This document shows positions 6,129 to 8,509 of a stretch of DNA of 8,509 nucleotides, one piece after another. The stretch is from CAJXII01 sp965242915 (lineage in GTDB: Bacteria > Campylobacterota > Campylobacteria > Campylobacterales > Arcobacteraceae): contig CBDETN010000003.1 in the NCBI GenBank assembly GCA_965242915.1, positions 1 to 8,509 on the forward strand. Direction: 5' to 3'. A model generated the notes under the pieces. The model saw only the letters and a list, made by a program, of their open reading frames with translations. It made no database searches and was not told the origin of the DNA. A program made the translations under genes and the position numbers. Within the stretch, counting starts at the first letter, position 1. Every line of letters starts with the position of its first letter.

Positions 6129-6147
6129 GGCTTAATGAAAAATTAAG
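6129..6147. repeat. IS256-type remnant left inverted repeat
   Basis: 19 bases, perfect inverse of 7066-7084. Similarity fades on both sides. Confidence 0.85.
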
Positions 6148-6206
6148 AGGTCTAAAAACTTAAGTTAACTACGATATTACAGGAGTTAAAAAAGGTTTAT
6201 TTACAC

Positions 6207-7043
6207 ATGGCTGTAAAAAAACAATAAAACTTGTCCATATTGCTTAAAAAATTATACTAAAAAGATTAGTATTAGAAATGGAATTCAAAGATATAAATGC
6301 AATGAATGTGGTCGTAAATTTAGCTCAAAAAGAAGAGCAAGAAATCTACAAGAAATAATCTTCAAAAAGTATATTTACAGAAGATAAAGATTATAATAGA
6401 AGTTTGCCGTGGATAAGAAAGCAAATTTTAGAATATGAACCAATTGCAAAAATACATAATCCAAGAGATATTAACATGGAAACATATTGATAGTGAATTA
6501 GTATTTCATTACAAACAACAACTACAGATACTTTTAGATTTAGGATACATTGTTAAGGCTATCATCATTGATGGCAAAAGAGGCTTGTATAAAGACTTTA
6601 AAGACTATCCAATACAAATGTGCCATTTCCATCAAAGAAAAACAATAAACAAATATCTAACTAGAAAACCAAGACTAGAAGCTAGTAAAGATTTACAAAA
6701 GATTATGTATAATTTAACAACTACAACTCAAATAAACTTTACAAAAAAATTAAATAAATAGTATAAAAAGTATCAAGTATTTCTTGATGAGAAATCAGTA
6801 TCTCCAACAACTGGAAAACTAAATTTTACTCATTCAAGAGTTAGATCTGCATATAGAAGTTTGATAACAAATTTACCATATTTATTTACATACAAAAATC
6901 ATAAAAATATTACTATTCATAACACAACAAATTCTATTAATGGTGGAGTATTTTCACCAATGAAAAAACTATTAAAAATTCATAATGGTTTTACTAAAAA
7001 TTTGAAGTTAAAAATGCTTGATGATTATCTTGTTAGTTATTAA
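6207..7043 (+). pseudogene. IS256-family transposase, Zn-binding variant, multiply broken
   Basis: From ATG 6207 one A too many in the A7 run (6215-6221) stops translation at once. Corrected, it begins MAVKNNKTCPYC, followed by YKCNECGRKFSS: a four-Cys zinc ribbon. A second shift near 6364-6368 leads to KDYNRSLPWIRKQILEYEPIAKIHNPR. Around 6465-6475 the frame jumps to ILTWKHIDSELVFHYKQQL, with the stretch that should carry the first catalytic Asp missing, so an internal deletion is likely. The rest is well preserved: IIIDGKRG (second Asp), CHFHQ, YLTRKPRLEASK, then a TAG at 6759-6761 where Trp is expected (LNK-stop-YKKYQ), then FTHSRVRSAYRSL, NTTNSINGGVFSPMKKLL and the stop at 7041-7043. The Asn in NSINGG stands where I would expect the third acidic residue. 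No functional product can be made from it. Confidence 0.82.
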
Positions 7044-7065
7044 GAGAAAGTGATTATTCTGGCAC

Positions 7066-7084
7066 CTTAATTTTTCATTAAGCC
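7066..7084. repeat. IS256-type remnant right inverted repeat
   Basis: 19 bases, perfect inverse of 6129-6147, lying 22 bases after the transposase stop codon. Confidence 0.85.
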
Positions 7085-7128
7085 GATTTTTATGAATTAG
7101 TAATAATTTCAAGTGTTGATAAAAGAGT

Positions 7129-7144
7129 TTAGAAGGGTTTCTAA
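7129..7144 (-). terminator. Weak hairpin at the end of pgpA
   Basis: On the minus strand TTAGAA-ACCC-TTCTAA forms a 6-bp stem overlapping the pgpA stop codon, followed by ACTCTTTT. The stem is short, so this is only a possible terminator. The rest of the gap between the IS256-type remnant and pgpA (7085-7128) holds nothing recognisable. Confidence 0.35.
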
Positions 7145-7614
7145 GCTTGTAATATGTATAGATATAGTTCGTATGTTCCTGAAGATGCAACTCCTGCTGC
7201 TACACCTGCAACTAAGTCATCTCCCATAACTCCCCAACCGCCTTTTATATTTTTATCTATTTTCCCTATGATTGAAGGTTTCCAGATATCGAATAGTCTG
7301 AAAAAGATAAAAGCTAATGCTGACATTATAATTATATTTTCATTTGTTATTCCACAAATTGAAAGAGTAAGCCACATTCCTACTAATTCATCAATTACTA
7401 TTTCTTTACTATCATGCTCACCAACTTCTTTTTCATAAAGATCTATTTGTTTTATAGCAATTGCTGTTATTAGGAAAGATAATAAAAATAGTGTTGATTC
7501 ATGTACTACTTGAAGTAGAGCAAGACCTAGAAATAATGATATAAAACTTCCAAGTGTTCCTGATGCTTTTGGACTTAATCCACTATAAAGAACTGTTAAA
7601 AATAGTTTTCTCAA
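7141..7614 (-). CDS. pgpA: Phosphatidylglycerophosphatase A
   Basis: 157 residues, a normal length for PgpA. This inner-membrane enzyme dephosphorylates phosphatidylglycerol phosphate to phosphatidylglycerol (EC 3.1.3.27). Family signatures are present in order: YSGLSPKASGTLGS near the N-terminus, DSKEIVIDELVGMW (about 68-81) and RLFDIWKPSIIGKIDKNIKGGWGVMGDDLVAGVAAG (about 105-140), with hydrophobic segments between them. The start is a TTG (7614-7612) with AAGGA 7 bases upstream; no ATG fits. In the restored frame, the upstream regulator gene ends in a TGA that overlaps this TTG by two bases, so the pair is probably translationally coupled. Confidence 0.92.
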   Translation of the reverse strand: MRKLFLTVLYSGLSPKASGTLGSFISLFLGLALLQVVHESTLFLLSFLITAIAIKQIDLYEKEVGEHDSKEIVIDELVGMWLTLSICGITNENIIIMSALAFIFFRLFDIWKPSIIGKIDKNIKGGWGVMGDDLVAGVAAGVASSGTYELYLYILQA

Positions 7615-7617
7615 TAT

Positions 7618-8509
7618 TTAGTCCTTATTTCTTTTTTTCAATACCAAGTTTTTTTTCTTTTTTTCCCAAAGCGATTTTCTTGAAATACCAAGTTTCTTAC
7701 TAAGTTCTGTGTCTGGGTATTTTGACTGGTTAGACAATACCATTGCTTTTACATAATCATTAATTGTCATGATATTATTTGATGTCATAAAAACATCTTT
7801 TTTATAGACTTCAACCTTCGTATATGGAAAATTCTCTTCTTTTTCTAAAGAAACAAGAATACATTTTTTATCTTCAATTAATCTATTCAAATGATCTTTT
7901 GAACTCTTTTTTAAACAATGATAATCTGTTAAGTATAAAATTCCTGAAAACTTTTCATTAATCTTTTTTTGCCAATTCTCTACGTCTAGAGATACAAACT
8001 TCATTTGAATATCAAACTTTCTAACTAAATCAAAGGCTAGTTTATCTGCACTTATTTGTGAATTTGTTTCTATTAATGTTGGAAAAGAAGTAGGTAAAAT
8101 AGATCCACTTGTATCAACTTTATTAAATTTAAAATTTAAGTACTCTTTTAATGTATGCAACTCTTTTTTTAATGATTTATACTCTCTATAATGATAAATC
8201 TTTCTAATAAGTTCATCCATTATAAAAGGTTTCATGATGTAATCTTTAGCACCTTCTTTTATTGGATTAGTTACTGTTTCATCTGAAATATATGATACTA
8301 ATAAGATAATAATAGCATCATTATATCTTCTAATTACTGTTTTGCGTAAAGAAGTTGGTAAGGAAGTTGATAAAAGAATAATGTCATAATCTTTTGTAAT
8401 GTTATCTATATTTGGTGATTCAACAAAATCACAATTATGGCCATCATCTAAAAGTCGTGACACTACTTTTTGTGCAAGATAAATCTCACTTTCAATTATT
8501 AGTATATTC
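7618..8509 (-). CDS. Atypical response regulator with Fis-type HTH (5' end outside window)
   Basis: About 297 codons are visible, and the frame is open to the window edge (NILIIESE...), so only a few residues are missing. Residues 1-118 are a receiver fold with degenerate active site: ESE instead of the usual acidic DD pair, Ser47 in ILLSTSLP where the phosphoacceptor Asp belongs, Ser72 for the Thr, but Lys93 kept in KDYIMKPF. The middle (about 130-235) resembles a shrunken sigma-54-activator AAA+ domain: TLIETNSQISADKLA at the Walker A place and GILYLTDYHCL at the Walker B place, both without key residues. The C-terminus ELSKKLGISRKSLWEK is a Fis-type helix-turn-helix. As written it ends NLVLKKRNKD at 7618. 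One more A in the A7/A8 runs (7649-7664) gives KKLGIEKKEIRTKY ending at 7611, which fits the family better and overlaps pgpA. Probably a phosphorylation-independent regulator. Confidence 0.8.
   Translation of the reverse strand, partial: NILIIESEIYLAQKVVSRLLDDGHNCDFVESPNIDNITKDYDIILLSTSLPTSLRKTVIRRYNDAIIILLVSYISDETVTNPIKEGAKDYIMKPFIMDELIRKIYHYREYKSLKKELHTLKEYLNFKFNKVDTSGSILPTSFPTLIETNSQISADKLAFDLVRKFDIQMKFVSLDVENWQKKINEKFSGILYLTDYHCLKKSSKDHLNRLIEDKKCILVSLEKEENFPYTKVEVYKKDVFMTSNNIMTINDYVKAMVLSNQSKYPDTELSKKLGISRKSLWEKKKKNLVLKKRNKD

Larger units (their letters stand above)
6129..7084 (+). mobile_element. Decayed IS256-type element (Zn-ribbon variant), 956 bp
   Basis: Perfect 19-bp inverted repeats (ggcttaatgaaaaattaag at 6129-6147, inverse at 7066-7084) enclose a broken transposase gene. 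The flanks show no obvious 8-base target duplication. Several independent lesions (frameshifts, internal deletion, nonsense codon) mark it as an old, immobile copy, unlike the other two elements. Confidence 0.8.

Noticed and set aside
6161..6170. TAAGTTAACT, matching the first ten bases of the 4620-4631 palindrome, as another XRE operator
   Set aside because: It lies inside the IS256-type remnant and lacks the full palindrome. AT-rich DNA yields such matches by chance.
6435..6761. Independent small gene starting at ATG 6435
   Set aside because: It is the middle part of the broken IS256-type transposase. The ATG is a Met created by reading another frame of the upstream coding sequence.
7008..7190. 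Small minus-strand open frame between the IS256-type remnant and pgpA
   Set aside because: It spans the IS repeat and overlaps the pgpA 3' end. No start signal and no family resemblance.
7154..7438. Plus-strand open frame opposite pgpA
   Set aside because: Antisense to a clear pgpA gene. Composition follows the complementary codons and there is no ribosome binding site.
1..8509. CRISPR array
   Set aside because: No regularly spaced repeats seen; the only repeats are IS ends and short palindromes.

Overview
The window is very AT-rich, with short A and T runs everywhere and strong AGGAG-type ribosome binding sites. Its gene content (a PgpA/response-regulator pair, an Arcobacter-type XRE regulator, a 'DPYFYERQ' antitoxin and a Zn-ribbon IS256 variant) suggests a Campylobacterota bacterium, most likely an Arcobacter relative. 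That placement comes from memory of families and was not searched. This is an accessory stretch built up by three insertion sequences, with a conserved chromosomal pair at its right end.

Layout, left to right. (1) A minus-strand Nudix hydrolase gene (NUDT14-like) is split by an IS630-family element at 352-1521, which has perfect 23-bp inverted repeats and a TA target duplication. The C-terminal part lies at 1-351 and the N-terminal part at 1522-1651. (2) Divergent from it is an intact gene of unassigned function with an Ada-like Cys motif (1751-2374). (3) Next is an antitoxin-like gene (2432-2688) with a one-base frameshift and no toxin beside it. (4) An IS4-like element (2698-4274) follows, with 20-bp inverted repeats, a frameshifted transposase and no visible target duplication. 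(5) A small XRE regulator (4275-4562) abuts that element. It is divergent, across a palindrome-rich intergenic region, from (6) a 418-residue lipoprotein (4698-5954) whose C-terminal FISUMP/C-type-lectin domain ends in what looks like the variable repeat of a diversity-generating retroelement (DGR). (7) Hairpins follow, then a decayed Zn-ribbon IS256-type element (6129-7084). (8) On the minus strand, an atypical response regulator and pgpA form an overlapping pair (7141-8509).

How it fits together. The standout is the hypervariable surface lipoprotein. It carries a localized block that is poor in A, richer in GC and full of NNY codons, inside a gene that is otherwise about half A. That is the footprint expected from adenine-specific mutagenic homing. 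No reverse transcriptase or template repeat is in the window, so the machinery would have to act from elsewhere in the genome. The XRE regulator may control the lipoprotein through the palindromes between them.

A caution: at least five otherwise well-conserved reading frames are broken by single-base length changes in A or T runs, including the response regulator of the conserved pair. Either the assembly has homopolymer indel errors or slippage and decay are common here, so the 'pseudogene' calls should be read with that in mind.
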